The notes under the pieces were generated by a model. It worked only from the letters and a program-made list of their open reading frames with translations. It made no database searches and was not told the DNA's origin. Below are positions 8,160 to 16,595 of a stretch of DNA of 64,000 bases, piece by piece. The DNA is from Virgibacillus ndiopensis (lineage in GTDB: Bacteria; Bacillota; Bacilli; Bacillales; Amphibacillaceae): NCBI RefSeq assembly GCF_900187325.1, contig NZ_FZMZ01000004.1:434001-498000 (forward strand), given 5' to 3'. Within the stretch, counting starts at the first letter, position 1, and each line of letters opens with the position of its first letter. Both the position numbers and the translations under genes were made by a program.

Positions 8160-11100
8160 AGGTCTTCCTCCTTCCGTGATTAAATTCCTGAATTTTAGTA
8201 ATATGTGGTTCTTGAATTGTTGCTAGATTTCTGCCATCAACTTGAATTATTTTTCCTTCGCGAACAGCTCCAATTAGTTCCCTTAACAATCCAGCAACAA
8301 CACCTGTTTCCTGAGGTTGATTACTTAACTGACTGACAATTCTATAAGCTTCACCAGGGGCTCTTGCACCTTCTGCATATCCTGGTAAACGATTCAATGC
8401 ACTTAATATTCTTTTCGATTCATCATGTGGGAAAACTTCGTACCCGGATGGGCGGTTGTACATACCAAAGTTAAGGATTTCCCATCTGTTACCCTTTCGA
8501 CCAAGTTCCCATCCTTCTTCACCTGCTATAAAATCACCACCTGGATGGAAGTCAGTTCCGTCTGCATAACCTGGACTGCCCGATACCATTCGGTGGATAC
8601 TTAATGTTTTACTAATTGGATTTGATAAATCTGCATCTATTCTACTAATACTTGGGTCAGGATTAATGAGTAACCTTCTAGCAATCGGCGATGTTAATTT
8701 GTCTTCTAACCCTGAAACCGTTGGATTTGGGTTTATTTCAAGATCTTTGAAAATTGTCATTCCAGCAACATCGTTCATTTTCTCTAATTTTGATGTTGCG
8801 ACATCGATTTTTGTTTGTTGCTCATCTAACTTCCCTTTTTGTTTTTCATATTCCGCTGTAGTTAATTCCCCTGCCTTATGTTGCTTTTCTAATTTTTCCC
8901 TGGCAGTATCAATTTCATCTTGTTCTTCTTTCAGCTTTTCTACAGCTTTACCTTTTTCAGCAACTATCCCTTGTTCATATAGAACCATTTGAGCGTAATC
9001 GTCTTTTAACTCTTCGAAATGGCCTAGTTCCTTTTCGTTTTGCTCGATAGATGTTTTCTTTTCTTCTATTCGTTCTAAAAGATTATCATAAGCTTCTCGG
9101 TCTGCATCTAACAACTTCTTAGCTATGCGATAATCATGACCACTTAACCCCGTCAAGGCTTCCTGATCTTCTATCAATTTCTGAAGTTTTTCATCCCGAG
9201 TTTGTTCTAAACCTTTTAGATCTTCCTGAAGTTGCTTTTGTTCAGCTAATCGGTCTCGTTGATTTATTATTTCACTAGATAAGGCGTTTTGTGTTTCGCC
9301 TGTCAAACGTTTTCTTTCCGCATCATTCAGTTTCTTTAACTCATCAACTACACCAGCATAAGCATTCCCTTGATCAGATATTGCATCAACTGTATTCGGA
9401 GATTTGTCAATAATCTTATCATTTAACCCTAAAAAATCTTCCATTTCATCATTGGTTAAGCCCGATTTTTTAAGCAGTTTCTGCTGTTCATCAGTTAATG
9501 ATTTAATTGTATCTTCACTTTTTGCATTCTTTAACTCATCCATGATATCCATATATCGCAATACTTCATCAGTAGATAACTTGTTTTTATCCCGTAATTT
9601 TTCATAACTCGAAATCAACTTATCAGTAGAATCGATTTCTTTTTTACGAGTATCAATCATTTTGAGAGTTTCCTCTAAGCTTCTTTCGGTGTCCTTTGTG
9701 AGATTGTATATCCCTAATCCCAAAGCACCTACACCCGCAATAGCTAAACCAAATGGACCACCTCTCAAACCCATTAAACCGATTTTGCCAAGTAATCCGG
9801 AACCACCTTTTTTCCCTAGCAGCCCAGTTAAACCACCGATTCCTTTTGACACTCCACCGACTGTAGTAGTCAAACCACCTAGCACCATACTTGCTGGTCC
9901 GACAGCCGCTGCAAGTGCAATCATTTTTAGTACGGTTTGCTGTTCTTCTTCAGTCATATCTGAAAATGCTTGTGCTCCTGACTCAATCTTTTCAATTAAT
10001 GGTTCAGCCGCATCGATGGCATCCATTACTGCAGGTACCAATGCTTCGCCTAGTGTAATACCTACATCCTTGATACGATTCCACATGATCTTTAATTGCG
10101 ATTCAGTTGTAGCGTAACGTTTCTCAGCTTCTTCAGTTAAAGCAGTGTTTTCCTCCCAAGCTTTAGAACCGATGTTAAGCGCATCGGTAAACACGCCACT
10201 CGCGTTCGAAGCACGTAACAAGGCATCACGTACCCGGATTTCGGAAAAACCTAAATCTTCAAGAACACCAAACGTGTTACCGCCCTCTTTAGACATTTTG
10301 CCTAGCCCTGAAATAAACATCATGAGGGCTTTTGAAGCATCTTGCTCGAATGCTTTTGCAAACTCTTTAGAAGAAACACCTGCTACTTTTGCGAATCCTT
10401 TTAATTTCTCATCGGTATTAGCAACAGAATTAGCCATATCAACCATTACACGGCTAAAACTAGATCCCCCAGCTTCTGCATTTATTCCAACCGAACTAAG
10501 TGCCCCGGAAAATGCTAGAATTTGTGATTCAGATAAACCGATTTGTTCACCAGCACCTGCAAGCCTTAATGCCATTTCCGTAATTTCTGATTCAGTTGTG
10601 GCTAAGTTATTACCTAAATCAACAACAGTGGATCCTAACTTATCAAAGTCATCCTGGCTCATACCTACAATGTTAGCAAATCTTGCAAATGTTGTTGCTG
10701 CTTGATCACTTGTTAAGTTTGTAGCTACACCCAAATCAACCATAGTACGAGTGAATCCTTCAATAGCTTCTGTTTTAATACCTAACTGTCCTGCTGCTTC
10801 AGCTACTGCTGCAATCTCTGTAGTAGATGCAGGTATCTCCTTAGCCATATCACGGATACTAGTGCGTAAATCTTGTAATTGTTGGTCCGTTCCATCAACG
10901 GTCTTTTCAACACCAGTAAAAGCCGTTTCAAAATCCATAGCTGCCTTAAAGGCTGCGCCACCTGTTGCTAACAAAGGCAAGGTAACGTGTGTAGTAGCAG
11001 TACGACCAAACCCCATCATGTTTTGACCGGCAGTCGTCATCTTGTCACCTGCGCTTTTGGCGTTATCGCCTAACTTCTTCCACGGGTTTATTTGTTCGTT

Positions 11101-11466
11101 TATGTTATCCGTGACTTTTTGTAATTGAGTTTCAGTTCGATTCATTTGAGCTCGTGCATTATTGTAGTTATCTGCTAAATTTTTTGTAGCTTTTGCATTC
11201 TCACCGTTTGCTTTCTTAGAAAGTTCGTATCGTTTCGCAAGCTCTTTTACTTCTTGCTTTTGCGTTTTAAACTTTCGTGACAAAATGTCAGATTGTTCAC
11301 GTAAACCTTTAAGACTATTTGTGTATTCCTTACCTTGTGACTTAGCAACGTTCATTTCAGTACGTAAGCCTTTCAAGTCACGTTTGAAGCCTTGAAGTGA
11401 CCTGGTGGTATTATCATCTTCCCAGGAAAGCTTTGTCCGTAGTGTACCGACTTCTTTGGTAGCCAT
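8149..11466 (-). CDS. Phage tail tape measure protein (TP901 family)
   Basis: 1105 aa. Sets tail length and occupies the tube lumen before DNA ejection. The N-terminal 130 residues are a charged coiled coil. A TP901-type core follows (about 165-480), with MDFETAFTGVEKTVDGT and AAVAEAAGQLGIKTEAI. Hydrophobic glycine-rich segments lie near 515-610, then more coiled coil to ~880. It is the longest gene in the window, immediately after the chaperone frameshift pair, and overlaps Dit by 11 bases. Confidence 0.93.
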   Translation of the reverse strand: MATKEVGTLRTKLSWEDDNTTRSLQGFKRDLKGLRTEMNVAKSQGKEYTNSLKGLREQSDILSRKFKTQKQEVKELAKRYELSKKANGENAKATKNLADNYNNARAQMNRTETQLQKVTDNINEQINPWKKLGDNAKSAGDKMTTAGQNMMGFGRTATTHVTLPLLATGGAAFKAAMDFETAFTGVEKTVDGTDQQLQDLRTSIRDMAKEIPASTTEIAAVAEAAGQLGIKTEAIEGFTRTMVDLGVATNLTSDQAATTFARFANIVGMSQDDFDKLGSTVVDLGNNLATTESEITEMALRLAGAGEQIGLSESQILAFSGALSSVGINAEAGGSSFSRVMVDMANSVANTDEKLKGFAKVAGVSSKEFAKAFEQDASKALMMFISGLGKMSKEGGNTFGVLEDLGFSEIRVRDALLRASNASGVFTDALNIGSKAWEENTALTEEAEKRYATTESQLKIMWNRIKDVGITLGEALVPAVMDAIDAAEPLIEKIESGAQAFSDMTEEEQQTVLKMIALAAAVGPASMVLGGLTTTVGGVSKGIGGLTGLLGKKGGSGLLGKIGLMGLRGGPFGLAIAGVGALGLGIYNLTKDTERSLEETLKMIDTRKKEIDSTDKLISSYEKLRDKNKLSTDEVLRYMDIMDELKNAKSEDTIKSLTDEQQKLLKKSGLTNDEMEDFLGLNDKIIDKSPNTVDAISDQGNAYAGVVDELKKLNDAERKRLTGETQNALSSEIINQRDRLAEQKQLQEDLKGLEQTRDEKLQKLIEDQEALTGLSGHDYRIAKKLLDADREAYDNLLERIEEKKTSIEQNEKELGHFEELKDDYAQMVLYEQGIVAEKGKAVEKLKEEQDEIDTAREKLEKQHKAGELTTAEYEKQKGKLDEQQTKIDVATSKLEKMNDVAGMTIFKDLEINPNPTVSGLEDKLTSPIARRLLINPDPSISRIDADLSNPISKTLSIHRMVSGSPGYADGTDFHPGGDFIAGEEGWELGRKGNRWEILNFGMYNRPSGYEVFPHDESKRILSALNRLPGYAEGARAPGEAYRIVSQLSNQPQETGVVAGLLRELIGAVREGKIIQVDGRNLATIQEPHITKIQEFNHGRRKTFAT

Positions 11467-11478
11467 TTATCCACCTCC

Positions 11479-11688
11479 CTACCATATGTCACTGAGGTAC
11501 TGATCACGTTCAGATTCACTATCTTCACCTAATAATTCATAAAAAAAGTGGACATCTAACTGATCAATTTCAGCCATCGTCCACTCTCTGCCTTTTACCA
11601 CTTGACCGTTTGCTAAGGGTGTAGGTTCAGGAAACATTAGTTTTTTGTATAAACGTTTAAGGGAAGTGTACAGCTCTTCGGCTGTCAC
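11479..11688 (-). CDS. Tail assembly chaperone, T-part (also expressed as gpGT by -1 frameshift)
   Basis: 69 codons from a GTG that overlaps the gpG stop (GTGA). The -1 frame is open from this GTG back to a G GGA AAC heptamer at 11700-11706, so ribosomes slipping there would make a ~179-aa gpG-T fusion joined through PNRG. In lambda-like tails gpGT recruits the tape measure protein, whose gene is next downstream. Expression as a free 69-aa protein is less likely than as the fusion. Confidence 0.75.
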   Translation of the reverse strand: MTAEELYTSLKRLYKKLMFPEPTPLANGQVVKGREWTMAEIDQLDVHFFYELLGEDSESERDQYLSDIW

Positions 11689-12017
11689 TCCCCTGTTTGG
11701 TTTCCCTCATCTTCCTCTTTTTTCTCTTTACTTTTTTTCGGTTTAATTCCGTACACTGCTTCAGCTAACTTTTCCTTTGCATACTCGCTACTTACGCCTT
11801 TGTATAATTGATCTAAAGTGAATTTCCCTTCGAAGATGATGTCTGGCAAGATAGAATACATGGCATCATCTTCTTCAAGTATCTCTTGGGCAGTTGGTGT
11901 TTCCTCTCGTTTCTCGATGTCTGCCTGTATTTCTAAATACTTCCGTTTTGCCAACATCGGTACAAATGGTACGGTAAATGTTTTCTTTTCGCCTTCAATA
12001 TACAATTCAATATTCAT
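11685..12017 (-). CDS. Tail assembly chaperone gpG
   Basis: 110 aa (MNIELYIEGEKKTFTVPFVP...). Beta-rich N-terminus, helical middle, then a lysine/glutamate-rich tail KPKKSKEKKEEDEGNQTGE. It lies between the major tail protein and tape measure genes, as lambda gpG does. The slippery heptamer lies five codons before its stop. It acts as a chaperone around the tape measure during tail assembly and is absent from the finished virion. Confidence 0.82.
   Translation of the reverse strand: MNIELYIEGEKKTFTVPFVPMLAKRKYLEIQADIEKREETPTAQEILEEDDAMYSILPDIIFEGKFTLDQLYKGVSSEYAKEKLAEAVYGIKPKKSKEKKEEDEGNQTGE
11700..11706 (-). other. Programmed -1 ribosomal frameshift site (G GGA AAC)
   Basis: Minus-strand GGGAAAC in the X XXY YYZ phase relative to the gpG frame (GAG GGA AAC CAA). 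Lambda uses GGGAAAG at the same place. A -1 frame stop (TGA, across GAT GAG) lies just upstream, so earlier A-rich runs cannot be the slip site. Beyond it the -1 frame is open for the full T-part. Confidence 0.75.
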
Positions 12018-12020
12018 ACA

Positions 12021-12665
12021 TTACACCGTAGGAGCCCAGTTTTTATCGATAACTTCGTTAAACCATTCATCAAAAATGGCTGTTTCTGTAATTGTAGGGT
12101 CTTGATCCCACATTTTATATTTTTCTGATTTGTCATGAAGGCGTGGAATTGACTCACCAGATAAGTTAGGTGTTTGGTAAGTTGGCGTTTCTTGTTGCGT
12201 TTGTTTATTTTCTTCGGCTGGCGCAAGTTTGACTCGATGGATCCAAAAGTACTCATATCCACCACGAGCACTTAGAGCACGTCCTCCGATAGCGATATAC
12301 GGGGCATCATCGTCTCCGCTGTCTGTGATACCGCCATTAGCATCAATTTCTTTTCCTAAAACGTCAGCTTCTACTTCTTTTTCAAGATACGCTGTATTTA
12401 AAGTAACTGCAGTTGGACCCTTTGCTGAGTCAGAAAATAATACCCCGTCATCTGCTCGTAAATTGCCTCGGTTGACAGCTGGTGCTAAGTTTAATGCCAT
12501 TGCTGGACCAAGTGGCTTTACTTCACCGTAGGTGGTAGATGTTTTATCTTCTGAATCGATTACCGCGTAATGTAGATCGCTTAGACCTTTTATAGCCATA
12601 CTTACTGAAAGTACATTTTTATTTGTACGTAGTGAAAGTAGCGCTTGTTCTAAAATTTTTTCCAA
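12021..12665 (-). CDS. Major tail protein (tail tube), with extra 22-residue leader
   Basis: 214 aa from TTG at 12665, chosen because GAGGAGG lies 9 bases upstream. The canonical tube protein begins at the internal Met 23 (MAIKGLSDLHYAVIDSEDKTS), as in phi13-type major tail proteins. The preceding 22 codons encode a leader ending TNKNVLSVSM that is nearly the same as the leader on the major capsid protein. The body holds the expected AMALNLAPAV and VLGKEIDANGGI strands. It polymerises into the tail tube. Confidence 0.85.
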   Translation of the reverse strand: MEKILEQALLSLRTNKNVLSVSMAIKGLSDLHYAVIDSEDKTSTTYGEVKPLGPAMALNLAPAVNRGNLRADDGVLFSDSAKGPTAVTLNTAYLEKEVEADVLGKEIDANGGITDSGDDDAPYIAIGGRALSARGGYEYFWIHRVKLAPAEENKQTQQETPTYQTPNLSGESIPRLHDKSEKYKMWDQDPTITETAIFDEWFNEVIDKNWAPTV

Positions 12666-12697
12666 TTTTGTTTTCCTCCTCAAATTAAAATAGCAAC

Positions 12698-13030
12698 CTA
12701 CTGAATGTCGGTTGCATAACTAAATCGAATTATCTTCCTGTATTTCTGCATGTCTTTTTCGTATGACTCCGATTGAAATATACGTCCAAAACCTGCTTGC
12801 TTCATAGCTTGTTTAACTTGTTTTACGAGATTCGTAAAATCACCATTTGAGAATACATCTACCTGAACAAAATCCCTCGTTGAAACTTCATCATCATTAG
12901 CATTCAACATGGACGACTCATTATACTCCGTAAAAATGATATATTCATCTGCTGAATTATCGCTAGTCATAGGAGATACAGGAACATTTAAAGGACTTAA
13001 TGTGTCCATAATAAGTTTATTTTGACTCAC
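12698..13030 (-). CDS. Putative tail terminator/tail completion protein
   Basis: 110 aa (GTG start overlapping the stop of the gp10-like gene by GTGA; AAGGAGATG upstream). A central strand YIIFTEYNESSM, then FVQVDVFSNGDFTNLVKQVKQAMKQAGF, resembles the DUF3168/gpU-type fold. It sits directly before the major tail protein, the usual place for the tail terminator that caps the tube. Assignment rests mainly on position and weak similarity. Confidence 0.65.
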   Translation of the reverse strand: MSQNKLIMDTLSPLNVPVSPMTSDNSADEYIIFTEYNESSMLNANDDEVSTRDFVQVDVFSNGDFTNLVKQVKQAMKQAGFGRIFQSESYEKDMQKYRKIIRFSYATDIQ

Positions 13031-13425
13031 ATTCCCATCTCCTTTCGTAGTTCCTCAACATAAATATCTAGTATTTCTCCCTTCGTCATTTCAAAAGCGA
13101 CGGAAGCAAAGGGCTTAGGAGGTATAAATCGACCTGCTCGTACGTTGTAATAGCCAAATTCATGCATATATAAGTAGAAACCTGGTTGTTTTACGCCGCC
13201 CTCAGTACCAACGTATACCACACCCTTTTTAGGGTCAGTTCGTATAATGGACTCTTGTGCCTCACCGCTTTTTTCATGCAAACCGTGTTGATATACTTCC
13301 TGCTTCATGCGTTCTCGCAATACATCTCCTGCTCTTTTTAGTGCCCTGTTACGAGTTCTTGCAGAAACAGTTTCCAACAATTCAACCTCTCGAATCAAAT
13401 CGTCAATGCCTTCAAATTCAAGCAT
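13027..13425 (-). CDS. HK97 gp10-like head-tail completion protein
   Basis: 132 aa. Helical N-terminus (GIDDLIREVELLETVSARTR) with strands YVGTEGGVKQPGFYLYMHEFG and RAGRFIPPKPF, the signature of the HK97-gp10/neck family. It starts directly after the stop of the head-closure gene (TAA ATG). It likely joins the connector to the tail. Confidence 0.85.
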   Translation of the reverse strand: MLEFEGIDDLIREVELLETVSARTRNRALKRAGDVLRERMKQEVYQHGLHEKSGEAQESIIRTDPKKGVVYVGTEGGVKQPGFYLYMHEFGYYNVRAGRFIPPKPFASVAFEMTKGEILDIYVEELRKEMGM

Positions 13426-13767
13426 TTAATTAACCGCCCTTGCATAGACAGTCATGGTAGTATTCAGACCATCATCGTTTTCAATAGATTCAATTTGATG
13501 AGTTTTACCTTTCCAAACCAATTCTAGTTTTTCAGGTCTAACGCCATCATCAAGTTTTTGTTGATAGCGAATCGTAAACTCACGATTATGCTCCAAGTTC
13601 TCACTTGCTGCAGCATAAAATGAATTACCTTTTAACGTTTTCAGCTTTGCCCAGGCGTTACAATAGAAAATAGGTTCATTAATTGGAAATCCGTTTTCAT
13701 TTTGACCGCCTGCAGGTTGTTGGAATGTCAATCGTTGTTTTAGTTCTCCTGGATTGATCGGCTTCAT
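13426..13767 (-). CDS. Phage head closure protein (SPP1 gp16-like)
   Basis: 113 aa. NPGELKQRLTFQQPAGGQNE and a final TMTVYARAVN strand are typical of the head-tail adaptor family. A small beta-barrel that plugs the portal/adaptor after packaging. ATGA overlap with the upstream connector gene. Confidence 0.88.
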   Translation of the reverse strand: MKPINPGELKQRLTFQQPAGGQNENGFPINEPIFYCNAWAKLKTLKGNSFYAAASENLEHNREFTIRYQQKLDDGVRPEKLELVWKGKTHQIESIENDDGLNTTMTVYARAVN

Positions 13768-14072
13768 GTCATATCACCTGCTGGATAACAGTATCTTAAT
13801 TGCCGGGCAATGCTATCAAATGAATGTGGAATCTCATATGAGTTATTACCAATTCTAGATACTTCTCGGTTATCATTCCAATGTTGTACAAGTAAAGCGC
13901 AAGCTTGGTCATATTGTTCTTTCATGTCCCCGTTTGTTTCATCAATGGGCCCCACTTCATTTTTAATGTAGACTTTTGCCCTGTTATAAAACTGTTCTAA
14001 ATCAGCATCGTCTATTTCATCAACTCGGAGATACCTTTTTAAGCTTTCTAATTCTTCAGTAGTGAGTGCCAT
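13764..14072 (-). CDS. Head-tail connector (gp6/gp15-like)
   Basis: 102 aa, all-helical. LESLKRYLRVDEIDDADLEQF, then YDQACALLVQHWNDNRE and a C-terminal IARQLRYCYPAG, matching the phage gp6-like adaptor family that forms a ring beneath the portal. First gene of the four-gene connector module. Confidence 0.88.
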   Translation of the reverse strand: MALTTEELESLKRYLRVDEIDDADLEQFYNRAKVYIKNEVGPIDETNGDMKEQYDQACALLVQHWNDNREVSRIGNNSYEIPHSFDSIARQLRYCYPAGDMT

Positions 14073-14106
14073 AACTTCACCTCTTTAAAAGTAAAAGAGA
14101 GCGATA

Positions 14107-14436
14107 TTATTCGCCCTCTGGTGGTTCATCAAACGCAGCTAAAAGCTCCTCGATGTATTCCGTAACACCTTTTCGATTTTTGTTTTCCATTTCCTCAGCT
14201 AGTAAAGCATTCAATGTTTCTTGATCTAAACCTTCAACAGCATTTTTTGTTTCTTCAACATTACCAGCTAACCTGGGATCTCCTTCCGGTTGCTTTTCCT
14301 CAACCACTTCACCTAAATAACCTAAACGTTGTAACTCCTTTACACGTGCTTCATTTGCTTCAAATTCTTTATTTGCAGCATATCTCTTTTTATCATTTTC
14401 CTTATCTTTAAACGCTTTAATTACTTTTGCTTTCAT
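14107..14436 (-). CDS. Small acidic phage protein between capsid and connector genes
   Basis: 109 aa from the ATG at 14436, with GAGGGA upstream (an upstream ATG at 14451 has none). Starts MKAKVIKAFKDKENDKKRY and then becomes strongly acidic and helical. Such proteins often follow the major capsid gene; some are decoration proteins or assembly factors. Family not firmly recognised. Confidence 0.6.
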   Translation of the reverse strand: MKAKVIKAFKDKENDKKRYAANKEFEANEARVKELQRLGYLGEVVEEKQPEGDPRLAGNVEETKNAVEGLDQETLNALLAEEMENKNRKGVTEYIEELLAAFDEPPEGE

Positions 14437-14468
14437 TTGAAAATCCCTCATTTCGAATTATTTTTTTA

Positions 14469-15749
14469 TTAAGCTTCTGGCGTAATATCGATTTGACCGT
14501 AAACAACAGCTTCTGGATCCCAATCACCAACATCCTCACGTTCGATTGCACGAAATTCAGTAGTATTTGTTCTCCATGAGTTCCCGCCAACTTTCGTCAT
14601 TTCAACAGACATTTGTTGACGGTCCCAAAGAACGATAGCCTCTTTTAAATCCCCAACAATAAATGGTGCCATTGAAGTACCTGCAGTAACATCCACAACA
14701 GTAGCAATCGTTTTATTGGAAAGAACTACAATTTGACGACCAGATAACAATTTACGTGTTGGGTCTTGTGGATCTTCTTGAAGAAGTGGTTTTCCGTTAT
14801 TATCTTCCAGTTGATCAAGGTAGTTGAAACCATCTTGGTTAGTAAAGATTTTTGCAACCTGTGCATGTGCTGGATCCAAGTCCACGTTAATTGCAGTTTT
14901 AATTCCTTTATAATCAGCAAATGTCTTTTTAGTTAGTGCGTTTAATACTGCAAGAATTAAGCTGTTACGTGTTGCTTTTGATTTCTTAGCTAACCATTTC
15001 CGTAAATACGACTCTAGAGCTTGGTCAGTGTCAGCAAGTAAATCATTTGGAACAGGTAAGAATCCCGCATAATCTTCAATCGCATATTCTAATCGGTCAA
15101 ATTTCGGAGAATTAATTTCAGCCATTGCATTCGGATCACCGTATTCAGATAACGGAGCAAACGGTGTAGAATCCGCACGGCGTTCAAGTGTACGAGCACC
15201 TTTATTTGTCTTAACGGGTTCAACTGTTACATATTGTTCAAGGTTATCAACTGTGTTTTTCAATTCGTTGATTGTAGTTGTAATGTCTTCAGGAACAATA
15301 TATCCCCCATCTTCACCTGTCCCCTCAGAAAGAGCTGCTTTAAATTCACTAAGAGTAGACATTTCATCTTCGTTTAATTTGTGTCCACGTAAAGCCTTGA
15401 AGAATACAGCTTTATATTCTGATTTTTGCTTAGGTTCTTGTGGCTCACCTGGTAATTGACCGCCATTGTTATTCGGTTCCGGGATAATCCCTAAACCTTG
15501 AAAATCCGCTTGCAATGCAAGGAAATCGTCTAGACTTTTCTTTGCTGCTTTCGCTTCTTCAAGTTTAGATTTTGCCTCTTCGTGTTTACCTTCATCCATT
15601 AATGCTTGTGCTGCATCTTTCAAATCAGATGCATTTTGACGTAGCTCTTGCTCCCGCTTTGTCATGCCTGCTGATCCGTCCATTTTTATAGAAAGAACAT
15701 TTTTATTAGTTAGTAGATTGTACATTGCATTACTTAATACATTCTTCAA
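14469..15749 (-). CDS. Major capsid protein, HK97 fold, with extra 22-residue leader
   Basis: 426 aa from TTG at 15749 (GGAGG 8 bases upstream); an in-frame ATG at 15776 lacks a good site. Residues 1-22 form the leader ending TNKNVLSIKM shared with the major tail protein. Then come a scaffold-like delta region of coiled coil (about 25-70), a PEPNNNGGQLPGEPQEP linker, and the HK97 core from GEDGGYIVPEDITTTINEL to the end. The ClpP-like protease upstream probably removes the delta region. Confidence 0.9.
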   Translation of the reverse strand: MKNVLSNAMYNLLTNKNVLSIKMDGSAGMTKREQELRQNASDLKDAAQALMDEGKHEEAKSKLEEAKAAKKSLDDFLALQADFQGLGIIPEPNNNGGQLPGEPQEPKQKSEYKAVFFKALRGHKLNEDEMSTLSEFKAALSEGTGEDGGYIVPEDITTTINELKNTVDNLEQYVTVEPVKTNKGARTLERRADSTPFAPLSEYGDPNAMAEINSPKFDRLEYAIEDYAGFLPVPNDLLADTDQALESYLRKWLAKKSKATRNSLILAVLNALTKKTFADYKGIKTAINVDLDPAHAQVAKIFTNQDGFNYLDQLEDNNGKPLLQEDPQDPTRKLLSGRQIVVLSNKTIATVVDVTAGTSMAPFIVGDLKEAIVLWDRQQMSVEMTKVGGNSWRTNTTEFRAIEREDVGDWDPEAVVYGQIDITPEA

Positions 15750-15788
15750 TTCGTTTTCCTCCTTGTTTTTAAACATAAAAAATAGACC

Positions 15789-16595
15789 TTACAATTCTAA
15801 TAGGTCCAGTTCGTTTTGAAATTTAATTTTGTCGTATTCGTCTTCATTTGCTTCAGGTTTTGGTATTTCTGGTGGTTGCCCTCCTTTCGTTTCACCCGCT
15901 TGCGCCAATAATTTCTGTGGTGTTTTATTGTATTTGTTTAATAAATCGCTGGCACAAGCTGCGATGTTTTTAGATTCGATCACCTCCACGTTGAAGTATT
16001 TGGCTGCTTCTTCACCAGTCAGCCATGTTTCTTCTTCCATCATCTGTTTAATGGTTTCGATATCCACACCTTCTTGCAAATTAGCTTTATAGATATCTAC
16101 TAGACCAGATTCAATTGTATCTAGGTCTTCAGCAAGTTTTCTAAAATCACTAGCGTTGCCAATCGCAATCGTAAGTGGCTTATGAATCATTAAAAATGAA
16201 TTAGATGGCATAAATACCTTATTGGCAGCAAACGGAATAACCGATGCCATTGAAGCTCCCACTCCGTCAATGTATGCCGTTTTATATGCTTTATTTCGTT
16301 TTAACATATTGTAAATACCCAAACCTGCAAAAACTGAACCGCCTGGGCTATTCACATATATATTCAATGTTTCCAGTCCTTCAACACTTTCAAGGACCTC
16401 TTTGACATCATCCGGCATAACATCTGATTCGTCCCACTTCCAATCGGTGTTGTCTACAATCTCACCATAAATATAAAGGTCAGCAGATTTATCGGTGAGG
16501 TTTTTAACAGTCATCAATTGACCGTTATTGGATTGAATTGGTGTGACACTATTCACTACTGGATATTGAAATTTAGTCCTCTTGATTTCCCTCAC
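15789..16595 (-). CDS. ClpP-like prohead protease (S14 family)
   Basis: 268 aa. The ClpP fold is recognisable from VNSPGGSVFAGLGIYN; the nucleophile is Ser115 (GVGASMAS) and the base His138 (FLMIHKPL). It matures proheads by trimming the capsid protein encoded next. The GTG start lies inside the end of the portal gene (23-base overlap) with the ribosome site very close, so translation probably depends on coupling. Confidence 0.9.
   Translation of the reverse strand: MREIKRTKFQYPVVNSVTPIQSNNGQLMTVKNLTDKSADLYIYGEIVDNTDWKWDESDVMPDDVKEVLESVEGLETLNIYVNSPGGSVFAGLGIYNMLKRNKAYKTAYIDGVGASMASVIPFAANKVFMPSNSFLMIHKPLTIAIGNASDFRKLAEDLDTIESGLVDIYKANLQEGVDIETIKQMMEEETWLTGEEAAKYFNVEVIESKNIAACASDLLNKYNKTPQKLLAQAGETKGGQPPEIPKPEANEDEYDKIKFQNELDLLEL

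Noticed and set aside
10145-10705. 186-codon plus-strand frame within the tape measure gene
   Set aside because: Antisense to a clear tape measure protein, no ribosome site, and composition explained by the complementary coding strand.
11720-11745. A-rich runs (AAAAAAAG) in gpG as the frameshift site
   Set aside because: The -1 frame after these runs meets a TGA before the T-part; only the G GGA AAC heptamer further downstream gives an open fusion.
12590-12665. Intein or intron remnant as explanation of the shared leader
   Set aside because: No splice-site residues or intron-like structure, and the two copies keep the same length and reading frame. A retained peptide is simpler.
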